The translations under genes were made by a program, and so were the position numbers. This document shows, piece by piece, positions 30,361-39,756 of a DNA stretch of 64,000 nucleotides. The notes under the pieces were generated by a model. The model did no database searches, had not been told where the DNA came from, and saw only the letters and a program-made list of their open reading frames with translations. Numbering within the stretch: the stretch's first letter is position 1; the number at the start of each line of letters is the position of its first letter. Source of the DNA: Lachnospiraceae bacterium (GTDB taxonomy: Bacteria; Bacillota; Clostridia; Lachnospirales; Lachnospiraceae); the NCBI GenBank assembly GCA_029225065.1, contig JAQXVT010000041.1:1-64000 (forward strand), given 5' to 3'.

Positions 30361-31838
30361 ATTGCATCGTCAATTGCTTTTTCCGAAATATTCTTTTTAT
30401 CAAGCCAGTACTGCAGGTAGAGATCGAGCAGATAATTCAGGATTGCAACGACCGGTACACCTAGGAACATACCGATGACACCGAACATGCTTCCGCCGAC
30501 CGTGATCGCGAAAATAATCCAAAGCGGCTTCATGCCGGTCGACTCGCCGAGGATCTTCGGGCCTAGAATCAGTCCGTCGAACTGCTGCAGGCAGAGCACC
30601 ATGATGGCAAAAACAAGAGCCTTGACCGGCTGCACAAACAGCAGGATCAAAATGCCCGGTACTGCACCAATAAACGGTCCAAAATAAGGAATCATGTTTG
30701 TGATACCGACGATCACACTGATAAACAGCGTATAGGGTAGTCGCAGAATCGTCATCAGGATGAAACACAGCACGCCGATAATCGCGGAATCGATGAATTT
30801 TCCGATTACAAAGCTGCTGAATAGCCGGTTGCACTCCGAGAGGATCTCGTGGCAGGCCGGGATATGCTTCTGCGGAAGAAATGCGTAAATAATCTTCCAG
30901 CAGCTGCGCATCAGGCGTTTCTTATCATACAGCATATAAATAGAAACAATGATGGTAATCAGCAGGTTGACAATCCAGTTTGCGATCCACATGGACACCG
31001 AGTAAATGGCAGGTACCATATTTGCGGCAAAATTCCGGAGCGTTGTGATGAGATCCGGCACTGCGTCGGTAATCGGTTTGGTGATTGTTTCAATGTCGAG
31101 ATCCGGGAACTTCTGCTGCAGGTCTGCAATCAGCTTCAGCAGCGAACTGTAAGCGCCGGGGATAAAGTTGATGAAATCAACAATGTTGTTCATAACCTCC
31201 GGAAGAATGTAGACGAGGATCAGAACAGCGAAACCGAGCACAATCACGTAGGTGATCAGGATTGCAAGGATTTTGTGGGCGGTTTTGTTGAGACGGAATT
31301 TGAACTTCTTTGCGAGCAGCTCCATTCCGTGATAGAACACGTGAACCATCGGATTTAAAATATAGGCGAGCAGTGCGCCGAAAATAAACGGGCTGAGCAC
31401 GCCTGCAATCTGCCCGAGCCATGCTTTCGTTTTTTCGATGTCGATGATCGCCTTGAAAATAATCGCCGATGCGATCAGCATAATCAGTCCGTAAATGCAG
31501 ATCGTAAAATAGCGGTTGTTTTTGATAAAGCGCTGGCTTTCACCCGGCGGGGTGTCGTCGGAAGGGTGGAAGACAGAGTGGTGCTGGGCATTTGCCGCTG
31601 CTTTGGCAGATTCTGATTCCTGCATAAAAGCGGAGCTGCTCTTTGCAGAATCGTGAACAGCTGCAGCTGATTTTAGCATATCACTTTGACTGGAAAGGGT
31701 GCCTTCCTTTTTGCGCGCTGACTTTTGGAGCGTTGATTCAGAATTGTGTTTTTCTGGTTTGGCTGATGTATTGCCGCCAGCCGTGTTATTGTGTACAGTT
31801 CCGCCTGGTTTGGCAGAACGGGAAGATGATTGTTTCAT
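30336..31838 (-). CDS. AI-2E family transporter with long N-terminal hydrophilic extension
   Basis: FGPFIGAVPGILILLFVQPVKALVFAIMVLCLQQFDGLILGPKILGESTGMKPLWIIFAITVGG. Confidence 0.85.
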   Translation of the reverse strand: MKQSSSRSAKPGGTVHNNTAGGNTSAKPEKHNSESTLQKSARKKEGTLSSQSDMLKSAAAVHDSAKSSSAFMQESESAKAAANAQHHSVFHPSDDTPPGESQRFIKNNRYFTICIYGLIMLIASAIIFKAIIDIEKTKAWLGQIAGVLSPFIFGALLAYILNPMVHVFYHGMELLAKKFKFRLNKTAHKILAILITYVIVLGFAVLILVYILPEVMNNIVDFINFIPGAYSSLLKLIADLQQKFPDLDIETITKPITDAVPDLITTLRNFAANMVPAIYSVSMWIANWIVNLLITIIVSIYMLYDKKRLMRSCWKIIYAFLPQKHIPACHEILSECNRLFSSFVIGKFIDSAIIGVLCFILMTILRLPYTLFISVIVGITNMIPYFGPFIGAVPGILILLFVQPVKALVFAIMVLCLQQFDGLILGPKILGESTGMKPLWIIFAITVGGSMFGVIGMFLGVPVVAILNYLLDLYLQYWLDKKNISEKAIDDAIKNMELDD

Positions 31839-32096
31839 AAATGTGATATTAGTCCTTTCACGTAGACTCTTCCTATGATTATAGCGATTCGTTTCCTTAT
31901 ATGCAAGCGAACAGGGTGTAAAAAAAGCGCGTAGAATATGAAGAAATTATAAACTCAGGGGCAAATTGAAGCAATTGAAAAAAATTTTAAAAAAATTAAA
32001 AAAAACACTTGCATTTCAAAAAATATGTGCTATAATTAGTCTTGCTTGTGAGGGAAACAAAGAAACAAACAAAACAAGCAAGAAAAAATTAAATAT

Positions 32097-32169
32097 GCGC
32101 GATTAGCTCAGTTGGTAGAGCACCTGACTCTTAATCAGGGTGTCCAGGGTTCGAGCCCCTGATCGCGCA
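32097..32169 (+). tRNA. tRNA-Lys (anticodon CTT)
   Basis: GCGCGAT acceptor / ATCGCGC, D-arm, anticodon loop CTCTTAA, T-arm GGTTCGAGCC; CCA not encoded. Confidence 0.95.
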
Positions 32170-32219
32170 CTGAAAGCACTGTTTTTGTGGACATGGAGCC
32201 ACGGGGGCGGTGTTTTTTT

Positions 32220-32609
32220 TGTGCTTGCGCAGGAAATAGAAAAATTAAGAAACATTACAATCGAAGGAAAAAATAAAACACAGCGTTTATCAGCGACGCT
32301 TCTTCCGGCTAATGCGGATAACAAGAAGGTGGTATGGTCCTCTTCCAGTCCTTCCGTAGCCAGAGTTGATTCCCAGGGAAATGTCACCTCCGTAGCTAAC
32401 GGTACTTGTGTGATTACGGCACGCTCTGCTGACAGTGGAAAGATATCCAGGTGTACCGTGAAGGTCATCAATGCACAGACAAAGTATACGTACAGTTTTG
32501 ATTCAGAATTTGATGTAAAGGAATTCTATCAAGACAACGTTGTATCGCTTGTCCGCATTTACTGTATCCCTGGATTTTTATTTATAGTTTACATAATATC
32601 TGATTTTTA
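32220..32609 (+). pseudogene. Fragment of a Big_2 (Ig-like) domain protein
   Basis: GKNKTQRLSATLLPANADNKKVVWSSSSPSVARVDSQGNVTSVANGTCVITARS; no plausible start/signal peptide, frame runs back into tRNA-Lys. Confidence 0.6.
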
Positions 32610-32637
32610 AGCTGCCTTTGCTATAATACAAAAGAAA

Positions 32638-32685
32638 ACAGGCACTCAGACGGATATGTATAATTCGTATGAGTGCCTGTCTTTG
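32638..32685 (+). terminator. Terminator-like hairpin
   Basis: aacaggcactca...tgagtgcctgtcttt. Confidence 0.6.
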
Positions 32686-32724
32686 GAAAAAATAATTTAT
32701 TTTCAGCAGAAAAAATGCGTTGGC

Positions 32725-32886
32725 CTACAAAACCAGCAGCGTCTCCGACACCACCGCAATCACCACCCCGATCAGCGTGACAATCGTGTAGATTTTGCGG
32801 GATTCCGTGTCATGTTTTTCTTTTGCGAGATAGGCCGCACAGAATAATTGCGATCCAGGCCATGTCAAACGACAGGTTTTTTACAG
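32725..32886 (-). pseudogene. Frameshifted remnants resembling a metal P-type ATPase N-terminal segment and a small membrane-protein C-terminus
   Basis: KNLSFDMAWIAIILCG in one frame, AYLAKEKHDTESRKIYTIVTLIGVVIAVVSETLLVL* in the next. Confidence 0.4.
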
Positions 32887-33079
32887 AGTCAGGAAGGTAG
32901 CAGGGGATGTTGAGAGAAGTGATAAGATTTCATAATAATGATTAGGAGACAGAGTGCGAGTATGTGTTTTGATGAAAAGGTGTGGATAAACACAGAAAGT
33001 AACGAAGTAGTCTGTGGATATTTTTTGGCAGAAAAAAATAGAGCCGGGAAAAGCCGGTATGGGAGATGGACGGTAAATA

Positions 33080-33252
33080 AAAAAGAGCACGACCCTTCCG
33101 CAGCCGTGAAGCGCAGATTTTGCGGCGTTGATCTGAGAGAGGATGTCCTCGCATGGTACGTCCTCATCGATCATGCGGTCAATAGCCTGTATCTGCCTGA
33201 TTATTTTTTTCAGGCGGCGGTGCAGGTTGGCAGAATCCATGCATTGTTTCAT
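33080..33252 (-). pseudogene. C-terminally truncated CsoR/FrmR-family (DUF156) regulator
   Basis: MDSANLHRRLKKIIRQIQAIDRMIDEDVPCEDILSQINAAKSALHGCGRVVL then unrelated sequence. Confidence 0.65.
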
Positions 33253-33418
33253 ATTGTGTCATAACCTCCATGAGTAAAAAGTTTTCCAAAATACAGTTGT
33301 TGCTTTTTGACCTGAAATGCATTGCAGTCAGAGCAGAAAGCGTGCTCACTGCGATTATAGCGTGCTCATCGAGTATTTGTCAATGAAAGAAACTGCTATG
33401 GCAGCACGGCAGACAGAG

Positions 33419-33445
33419 AAGCAGATTGCGCATGTCTGCTTTACA
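33419..33445. repeat. REP-like hairpin, covarying copy
   Basis: aagcagattgcgcatgtctgctttac vs aagcggattgcgaatatccgctttgac. Confidence 0.55.
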
Positions 33446-33607
33446 GTCGCTCTGGTGCGGGACAATAATGAAAAGCGCACATTTTGGATGTTGCTTTTTT
33501 TCGCTTATTTGGTACAATAGTGCCAGAGAAAAAATCAAAAGGTTCATTTCTTGTGGAGAAAAATCACAGGAAAAACGGCGGGTGTCGAAAAAAAACAGAC
33601 GACATGC

Positions 33608-33627
33608 CTAGAGCCTGTTTGAAAAAT
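33608..33627 (+). repeat. Isolated end of the 100-bp inverted-repeat element
   Basis: ctagagcctgtttgaaaaat matches 13751-13770 at 19/20 positions. Confidence 0.55.
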
Positions 33628-33744
33628 ACGTTTGGCAGGTTTTGCTGATGCATTTTGCTGAGCGGTTTTAAATGAGTCAGACCGCATGGTGGATTGTGAT
33701 ATTTATTCATATATGGGAAGAAGAACGAACAGAAAGGAAAAGTG

Positions 33745-35289
33745 ATGGATAAATTTGTATGTGCAGCGGATTATCCGGTAGTGGAAACTGAGGCCGGAAA
33801 GCTTCGTGGATATGTATGGAATAATACCTATATTTTTAAAGGAATCAAATATGCGGATGCGAAGCGGTTCCGGCGGCCGGAAAAGGTGCAGCCGTGGGAC
33901 GGCATAAAGGATGCGCAGTCATATGGCATGGTGTGCCCGCTGCTTGAGCAGGACAAGCCGGGAATGGAGCTTTTGGTGCCGCACATGTACTGGCCGATGG
34001 ATGAGAACTGCCAGTATCTGAATATCTGGACACAGAATATCAGTAAAGATGCGAAAAAGCCGGTCATGGTATGGCTGCACGGCGGCGGATTCTTTGCGGG
34101 TTCCTCGATCGAGCAGATCGCATACGATGGCGAGAACATGAGCCGCGAAGGAGATGTTGTGGTCGTATCGTTAAACCATCGACTGAACGTGCTTGGCTAT
34201 CTGGATTTGTCCCCGTTTGGAGAAGAGTATGAGGCTTCGGCAAATGCGGGAAGCCTTGATATGATCGCAGCACTTCAGTGGGTACATGACAACATCGCGG
34301 CGTTCGGTGGTGATCCGGACAATGTGACGATCTTCGGTCAGTCCGGCGGCGGAGCAAAGGTGTGGACGCTCATGCAGATGCCTGCGGCGGATGGCCTGTT
34401 TCAGAAAGGAATCATCCAGAGCGGCGTTTACGAGATGCTTGGGGATGTTGAAAACCAGGACGGCACGCAGATCGTGGAGGCGATGCTGAAAGAGCTGGGA
34501 CTTGGCCGCGGTGATGTAAAACAGCTGGAGACGATCCCGTATGATCAGCTGGCAGCAGCGTACAAAAAGGCAGCTCCGGCAATCCAGGTAGCTGGCGGCT
34601 ACGTCGGCAATGAGCCGCACATCAGCAAAGATTACGTGGGTGATCCGATTCATCGTGGATTCCGTGAGCATGCTCAGAAGGTTCCGGTGCTGATCGGTAC
34701 GGTGCTTGGAGAATTTGACTTCCGGATGCCGCTTGCAGGCAAGAAGTCGTTTGACCGGGAGACGGCACTTTCCTTTGTAAGGCAGCGTTTTGGCGACGGA
34801 GCGGAGCAGATCATGAATCTGTTTGCAAGTGTTTACCCGGAAAAATGCCCGGTTGATGCAAGGTCGGTGGATTTTCTGTTCCGCGGACCGACAATCGACT
34901 TTATCAAAGAGCGCGCAAAGATGCCGGAGAGTGTGACGTATTCCTATCAGCTGACGTATGATTTCCCGGTGTTTGATGGAAAACTGGCATGGCACTGCTC
35001 AGAAATCCCATATGTTTTCCACAACATGGACAAAGTGCCGGTGTGTGCCGGTGAGGGCGGAGAGCAGCTGCAGGAGGCGATTTTTGGCAGCTGGATGCGT
35101 TTCGCAAAGACGGGCAGCCCGGAGACAGACGGCTTTGCGTGGCCGAGATGTACGGCAGGCGATGAGGCGATGATGCTGTTTGACCAGAACTGCCGTGTGG
35201 TACATAATGCAGATCATGAGCTGGTGCGCCTTGCAAAGCAGCTGGAGCTTGCAGAGCGAAAGGACGATACAGGCGAGATCCAGCACTGA
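33745..35289 (+). CDS. Type B carboxylesterase
   Basis: PVMVWLHGGGFFAGSS, FGQSGGGAKV nucleophile elbow. Confidence 0.92.
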   Translation: MDKFVCAADYPVVETEAGKLRGYVWNNTYIFKGIKYADAKRFRRPEKVQPWDGIKDAQSYGMVCPLLEQDKPGMELLVPHMYWPMDENCQYLNIWTQNISKDAKKPVMVWLHGGGFFAGSSIEQIAYDGENMSREGDVVVVSLNHRLNVLGYLDLSPFGEEYEASANAGSLDMIAALQWVHDNIAAFGGDPDNVTIFGQSGGGAKVWTLMQMPAADGLFQKGIIQSGVYEMLGDVENQDGTQIVEAMLKELGLGRGDVKQLETIPYDQLAAAYKKAAPAIQVAGGYVGNEPHISKDYVGDPIHRGFREHAQKVPVLIGTVLGEFDFRMPLAGKKSFDRETALSFVRQRFGDGAEQIMNLFASVYPEKCPVDARSVDFLFRGPTIDFIKERAKMPESVTYSYQLTYDFPVFDGKLAWHCSEIPYVFHNMDKVPVCAGEGGEQLQEAIFGSWMRFAKTGSPETDGFAWPRCTAGDEAMMLFDQNCRVVHNADHELVRLAKQLELAERKDDTGEIQH

Positions 35290-35340
35290 GAAAAGAGACC
35301 GCGCTCATTTAGAGCTGCAGCGATGCCATGGCAGTGCGGC

Positions 35341-35370
35341 CTGGAGTGTGTTAAAAATGCTTTCTGCAAG
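35341..35370 (-). repeat. Degenerate end of the 100-bp inverted-repeat element
   Basis: ctggagtgtgttaaaaatgctttctgcaag resembles the reverse complement of 13820-13850. Confidence 0.45.
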
Positions 35371-35417
35371 GAGGGCAGATCGAGAAAATCTGGCATCAGA
35401 AAACGGAGAAGATAAAA

Positions 35418-35651
35418 ATGAGATTACAAAAACTGCAGTCCTTTTTGAATGAGAAGGGCTGGAAGTATGAATACGCAGAAGAAAACGACTGCGCGAGCAT
35501 TGATTTTGAGCACCGTGGCCTGACATACCACGTCTGGGAATTTTTTGAGGACGGCTACGGCGCGGAGAGCAATGTGGTAAATGTCGGGCGCATGGAGGAT
35601 TACGACGGGGAGTATGAGGATAAGATTCTTGAAGTGATCCGGACGTGGTAG
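35418..35651 (+). CDS. Conserved-looking small hypothetical protein (77 aa)
   Basis: Open frame with good codon bias; acidic. Confidence 0.55.
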   Translation: MRLQKLQSFLNEKGWKYEYAEENDCASIDFEHRGLTYHVWEFFEDGYGAESNVVNVGRMEDYDGEYEDKILEVIRTW

Positions 35652-35872
35652 CGGTCGCTGTTGTGCGTGAAAAGCGATACAGCAGGATGACCAGAGCAGA
35701 TCAATCAGGGATCTGGTAAAATGTTTTGCTGCCAACTGCGCGGCGGAGAGAATTGCAAAGAGCTGTGAGACAGCTCTGGCATGTGCGACAGAAAAAAGAG
35801 TTCAGAGTGAGCCAAAAACAAAAAAAGCTGACTTAAACAATAGATCCGCCATCAGCGGAGAAAGGAAAGAAA

Positions 35873-37120
35873 ATGAGCGAGAAAAACAGAAAGTATCAGA
35901 TTGATACGCAGGAAAACAGAGCATTTTTAAAGGAAGTACGGGAGTCTCTCCTGAACTTCGGTCATCAGTTTCCGGCACCGGGAGGAAGCTCCTATTATCT
36001 TGGAGATGACGGTACGCCGTGGAAGGACCGTCCGCGTGAGGCGTGGGTGACCTGTCGTATGGTGCATGTCTACAGCATCGGCACATTTCTCGGACATCCG
36101 GGCAGCGCAGAGCTGGCAGATGCAGGCTTAAAGGGATTAAAAGGTGAGCTGCACGATGAGAAAAACGGCGGCTGGTACGCTGGAATCACAGCAGACGGCG
36201 GAATTCTTCCGAACAAGCAGTGCTATGCACATGCATTTGTGATTCTGGCGGCATCCTCCGCAGTGCTCGCAGGCAGACCGGGCGCACAGGAGCTGCTTGA
36301 TGAGGCGATTGCGCTGTATGACAAGCGTTTCTGGAACGAGGAGGAGGGACTTTCCTGCGATACCTGGAATACGGAGTTTACTGTGCTCGATGACTACCGC
36401 GGATTGAATGCAAACATGCATACCGTAGAGGCGTTTCTGGCAGCATCTGATGTGACGGGCGACGAGAAATACCGCGTGAGAGCAGGCCGTATCATCGATC
36501 ACGTAAAGGGCTGGGCCGCAAACAACAACTGGCGGATTCCGGAGCACTTCACAAAGGACTGGGTAGCAGCGCTTGAGTGCAACAAGGAAAAACCGGACGA
36601 TCCGTTCAAGCCGTACGGTGCGACACCGGGGCATGGCATTGAGTGGGCGAGACTGATCACACAGTGGGCACTTTCTGCTTATAAAGAAGACAGAGAAAAG
36701 GCAGAGCCGTATCTTGACGCAGCGCAGAATCTGTACTGCCGCGCAATCGCAGATGCGTGGAACGCAGACGGCGCACCGGGTATCTGCTACACGACAGACT
36801 GGGATGGAAAGCCGGTCGTACACGACAGAATGCACTGGACGCTGGCTGAGGCGATCAATACCTCCGCAGTGCTCTGGCACGTAACCGGCAAGCAGAAATA
36901 TGCGGATGATTATGAGGCGTTCATGCAGTATCTCGATGAGAAGGTGCTTGATCATGTGAACGGTTCCTGGTTCCATCAGCTTGACCGCAACAACAACCTG
37001 ATGGGTACGGTATGGCCGGGCAAATCCGACCTGTATCATGCGACGCAGGCAACGCTGATTCCGTATTATACGGCTGATCTGTCGATCGCACCGGCGGTAA
37101 AAGAGGGAAAAACGATCTAA
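35873..37120 (+). CDS. AGE/YihS-like sugar isomerase/epimerase
   Basis: NMHTVEAFLAASDVTGDEKYRVRAGRIIDHV...WRIPEHFTKDW...DPFKPYGATPGHGIEWARLI. Confidence 0.85.
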   Translation: MSEKNRKYQIDTQENRAFLKEVRESLLNFGHQFPAPGGSSYYLGDDGTPWKDRPREAWVTCRMVHVYSIGTFLGHPGSAELADAGLKGLKGELHDEKNGGWYAGITADGGILPNKQCYAHAFVILAASSAVLAGRPGAQELLDEAIALYDKRFWNEEEGLSCDTWNTEFTVLDDYRGLNANMHTVEAFLAASDVTGDEKYRVRAGRIIDHVKGWAANNNWRIPEHFTKDWVAALECNKEKPDDPFKPYGATPGHGIEWARLITQWALSAYKEDREKAEPYLDAAQNLYCRAIADAWNADGAPGICYTTDWDGKPVVHDRMHWTLAEAINTSAVLWHVTGKQKYADDYEAFMQYLDEKVLDHVNGSWFHQLDRNNNLMGTVWPGKSDLYHATQATLIPYYTADLSIAPAVKEGKTI

Positions 37121-37125
37121 ATAAA

Positions 37126-37184
37126 AAAGAAGTTCCGAAAAATGACGACCTGTTGGGAAGTGCATTTTTGGGAACTTCTTATAT
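37126..37184 (+). terminator. Terminator
   Basis: agaagttcc..aaaaatg...catttttgggaacttctt. Confidence 0.65.
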
Positions 37185-37272
37185 TTTGTATTTTGCCAGA
37201 AGTCTCTTTTGCAGGAGAAGAAAAAAAGCCTTCCGGTCAGAATTCAAATTTAACCGAATCAGGCAAGCCGCG

Positions 37273-37300
37273 AAGCGGATTGCGAATATTCGCTTTGACT
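37273..37300. repeat. REP-like hairpin repeat
   Basis: taaccgaatcaggcaagccgcgaagcggattgcgaatattcgctttgact. Confidence 0.65.
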
Positions 37301-37328
37301 ATTATCCGGTAAACAGACTGCAAATCAC

Positions 37329-38675
37329 TCATTTCATCTGATAATCTCTCCACAAGAACACGACCGTCAGCACAAGACAGCACAGCTCTGCCGCCGGAAA
37401 TGCAAGCCAGATTCCGTCGATTCCAAGCAGCCTTGAGAGCAGGAATGCAAATACAGTGATAGCAGCGACACCTCGCAGGATCGCGATGGCAAAGGCCGGT
37501 TTTGCGTGGGCAGTGGCGCTCAAATAGCCGGTACCGACGATGTTGAATCCGGCGAACAGAAAGCCGAGGAAATAAAGGCGGATGCCTGGTACCGCGTAGG
37601 CGGCCATTTCTGCGGAGCCTTCACTGTTGAACACGGAAACGAACGGCTCGGCAAACAGCAGAACCGCACCTGTGACGAGCACAGCGGCGGCCGCCGTGTA
37701 AAGTGCGGAGTGCCGGACAATGAGGCGTGTTCCATTCTGGTCACTTTTTCCGTATGCTTCGCTGGCGAGCGGCTGAACGCCCTGCCCAATTCCGTTGAAG
37801 ACGGCGGTGCCAACGAGCGCAAAATTTGCGGTGACGCCGTAAGCCGCGACAGCGGTGTTTCCGCCAAGCCCAAGCAGAAGGAAATTGAAGACCGTGGTTG
37901 TGATGCCGGAGGACATTTCACCAATAAACGCGGAGATTCCCAGCTGGCACGAGCGAAACAGCCTGCGAATGGAAGGCCGTGACCAGACAAGATGCAGCGT
38001 ATTTTTTTTCGTGAAAAAGTGCGCCGTGCAGATTGAAATACTGATGACCGGAGAAAGACCGGTGGCAAGTGCTGCGCCCGGCATGCCCATTTTGAGCGGA
38101 AACATAAACAGATAATCCAGAAAAATATTGGAAAAACTGCTCGTGAGCGTGGCAGCCATCGCAAGCGTCGGATCGGAGTCATTGCGGACAAAGGACGTAA
38201 AGACGTAATTCAGCATAAAGCACGGTGCGAACACCAGAAAAATTCGGGTGTACGATGTGCCGACCGCCGCAATCTGGTCATCTGCGCCCATGATGCGAAT
38301 GATTGTTTCCGGGCAGAATGAGCCGCCAAGAATAAAGATGATACTTGCCGCGACTGCAAAAAAGATGGCATTTGAAAAGTATACGTCGCACGTTTTGCTG
38401 CCGGAGGCTTTCGTGATGGCATACCTGGTTGCGCTTCCTGTGCCGATCATGGAGCCGATCGCGAAGATCAGGCTGTAGAGCGGAAGTACAAGATTTAAGG
38501 CGGTGATTCCGCCCGAACCTTCCGCAGCGGAGATAAAAAAGGTATCCGCAAGAATATAGCAGGAGGTGCCGAGCATCGCCAGAATATTCTGCAGGATGTA
38601 GCTGCGCAGTTTTTTTGAGACAGCGGCCGGTGCTGTAGCGTCAGAGGTAATTGAATTCATAATAAAACTCCCCAA
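37329..38675 (-). CDS. MATE family efflux transporter
   Basis: 448 aa MatE-like sequence. Confidence 0.9.
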   Translation of the reverse strand: MGSFIMNSITSDATAPAAVSKKLRSYILQNILAMLGTSCYILADTFFISAAEGSGGITALNLVLPLYSLIFAIGSMIGTGSATRYAITKASGSKTCDVYFSNAIFFAVAASIIFILGGSFCPETIIRIMGADDQIAAVGTSYTRIFLVFAPCFMLNYVFTSFVRNDSDPTLAMAATLTSSFSNIFLDYLFMFPLKMGMPGAALATGLSPVISISICTAHFFTKKNTLHLVWSRPSIRRLFRSCQLGISAFIGEMSSGITTTVFNFLLLGLGGNTAVAAYGVTANFALVGTAVFNGIGQGVQPLASEAYGKSDQNGTRLIVRHSALYTAAAAVLVTGAVLLFAEPFVSVFNSEGSAEMAAYAVPGIRLYFLGFLFAGFNIVGTGYLSATAHAKPAFAIAILRGVAAITVFAFLLSRLLGIDGIWLAFPAAELCCLVLTVVFLWRDYQMK

Positions 38676-38704
38676 TAATTTTTAACCGAGTCAAGCAAGC
38701 AGCA

Positions 38705-38732
38705 AAGCGGATTGTGAATATCCACTTTGACT
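38705..38732. repeat. REP-like hairpin repeat
   Basis: taaccgagtcaagcaagcagcaaagcggattgtgaatatccactttgact. Confidence 0.65.
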
Positions 38733-38865
38733 TAAAGCATCGAGAGCTACAGTAGCATGATACGGGAAAAAAGTCAATGCGCCGTGCCTGCAAAACGCGG
38801 TTGCGTCCGCTTCGGAAGTGAGCTAAAATGGAACTTGTTTAGGATTTGACTAAGGGAGCAGAAAA

Positions 38866-39699
38866 ATGAACAAAAAAGTAATATTTCTTGACATAGACGG
38901 CACACTGACTGAGCCGGGCTGCAATGAGCCGCCTGCGTCGGCGCTTGAAGCAATTCAAAAAGCCCGCGCGAACGGCCATTACGTGTTTCTGTGCAGCGGC
39001 CGCAGCTATGCGATGCTGGAGCAGCTTTTAAAATATGGATTTGACGGCGTGATCGCAAGTGCGGGCGGCGATATCCGGATCGGCGAAAAGGTGATTTACG
39101 ATTGCCCGATGGAGATGGCACTTGCAGAAGAGGCACTGGCAGTGCTGCGGAAAAATGACGTATACTGCACGATCGAGTGTACAAGCGGTTCTTACAAGGA
39201 TATGGGCTTTGATACATTTCTGGAGGAGCACGCCGGGGAAGGCGCAAACAGTGAAATGCTGCGCTGGCGGCGGCAGATGGAGCGCGAGCTGAGCATCCAT
39301 CCGATGAGCGAATACAACGGAAACGACCCGATCTACAAGATTGTGATTCTGTCAATGAAAAAAGAGCAGCTGGAAGAACCAGTGCGTGTGCTTGGTGACC
39401 GCGTGAGATTTTGCGTGCAGGGCGAGGATTCCTACGGCTATATCAACGGAGAGCTGCATGGGCCGCAGTTTGACAAGGGAAGCGGTGTGCGGAGGGTCTG
39501 CGAGGCACTTTCGCTTTCCACAAAGGACAGTATCGCATTTGGCGACAGCATGAATGATGTGGAGATGATTGAGGCCGTGGGGCTTGGCGTGTGCATGGAA
39601 AATGGGTATGCGGAGCTGAAAAAGCTGGCGGACGATGTCTGCCCGTCGGTATCGGATGACGGTATCTGCCGTGCGTTTCAGAAATACGGGCTGATCTGA
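38866..39699 (+). CDS. Cof-type HAD-IIB family hydrolase
   Basis: VIFLDIDGTLTEPG, IAFGDSMNDVEMIE. Confidence 0.92.
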   Translation: MNKKVIFLDIDGTLTEPGCNEPPASALEAIQKARANGHYVFLCSGRSYAMLEQLLKYGFDGVIASAGGDIRIGEKVIYDCPMEMALAEEALAVLRKNDVYCTIECTSGSYKDMGFDTFLEEHAGEGANSEMLRWRRQMERELSIHPMSEYNGNDPIYKIVILSMKKEQLEEPVRVLGDRVRFCVQGEDSYGYINGELHGPQFDKGSGVRRVCEALSLSTKDSIAFGDSMNDVEMIEAVGLGVCMENGYAELKKLADDVCPSVSDDGICRAFQKYGLI

Positions 39700-39756
39700 C
39701 GGACTGCAAAGCGAAATGGAGTGCGTGGATATAAACGTATCAAAAGAGAAGAGGAA

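Noticed and set aside
34171-34995. 274-aa minus-strand ORF
   Set aside because: Antisense to a clear carboxylesterase.
36137-37165. 342-aa minus-strand ORF
   Set aside because: Antisense to the AGE-family CDS; low-complexity Cys/Arg-rich translation.
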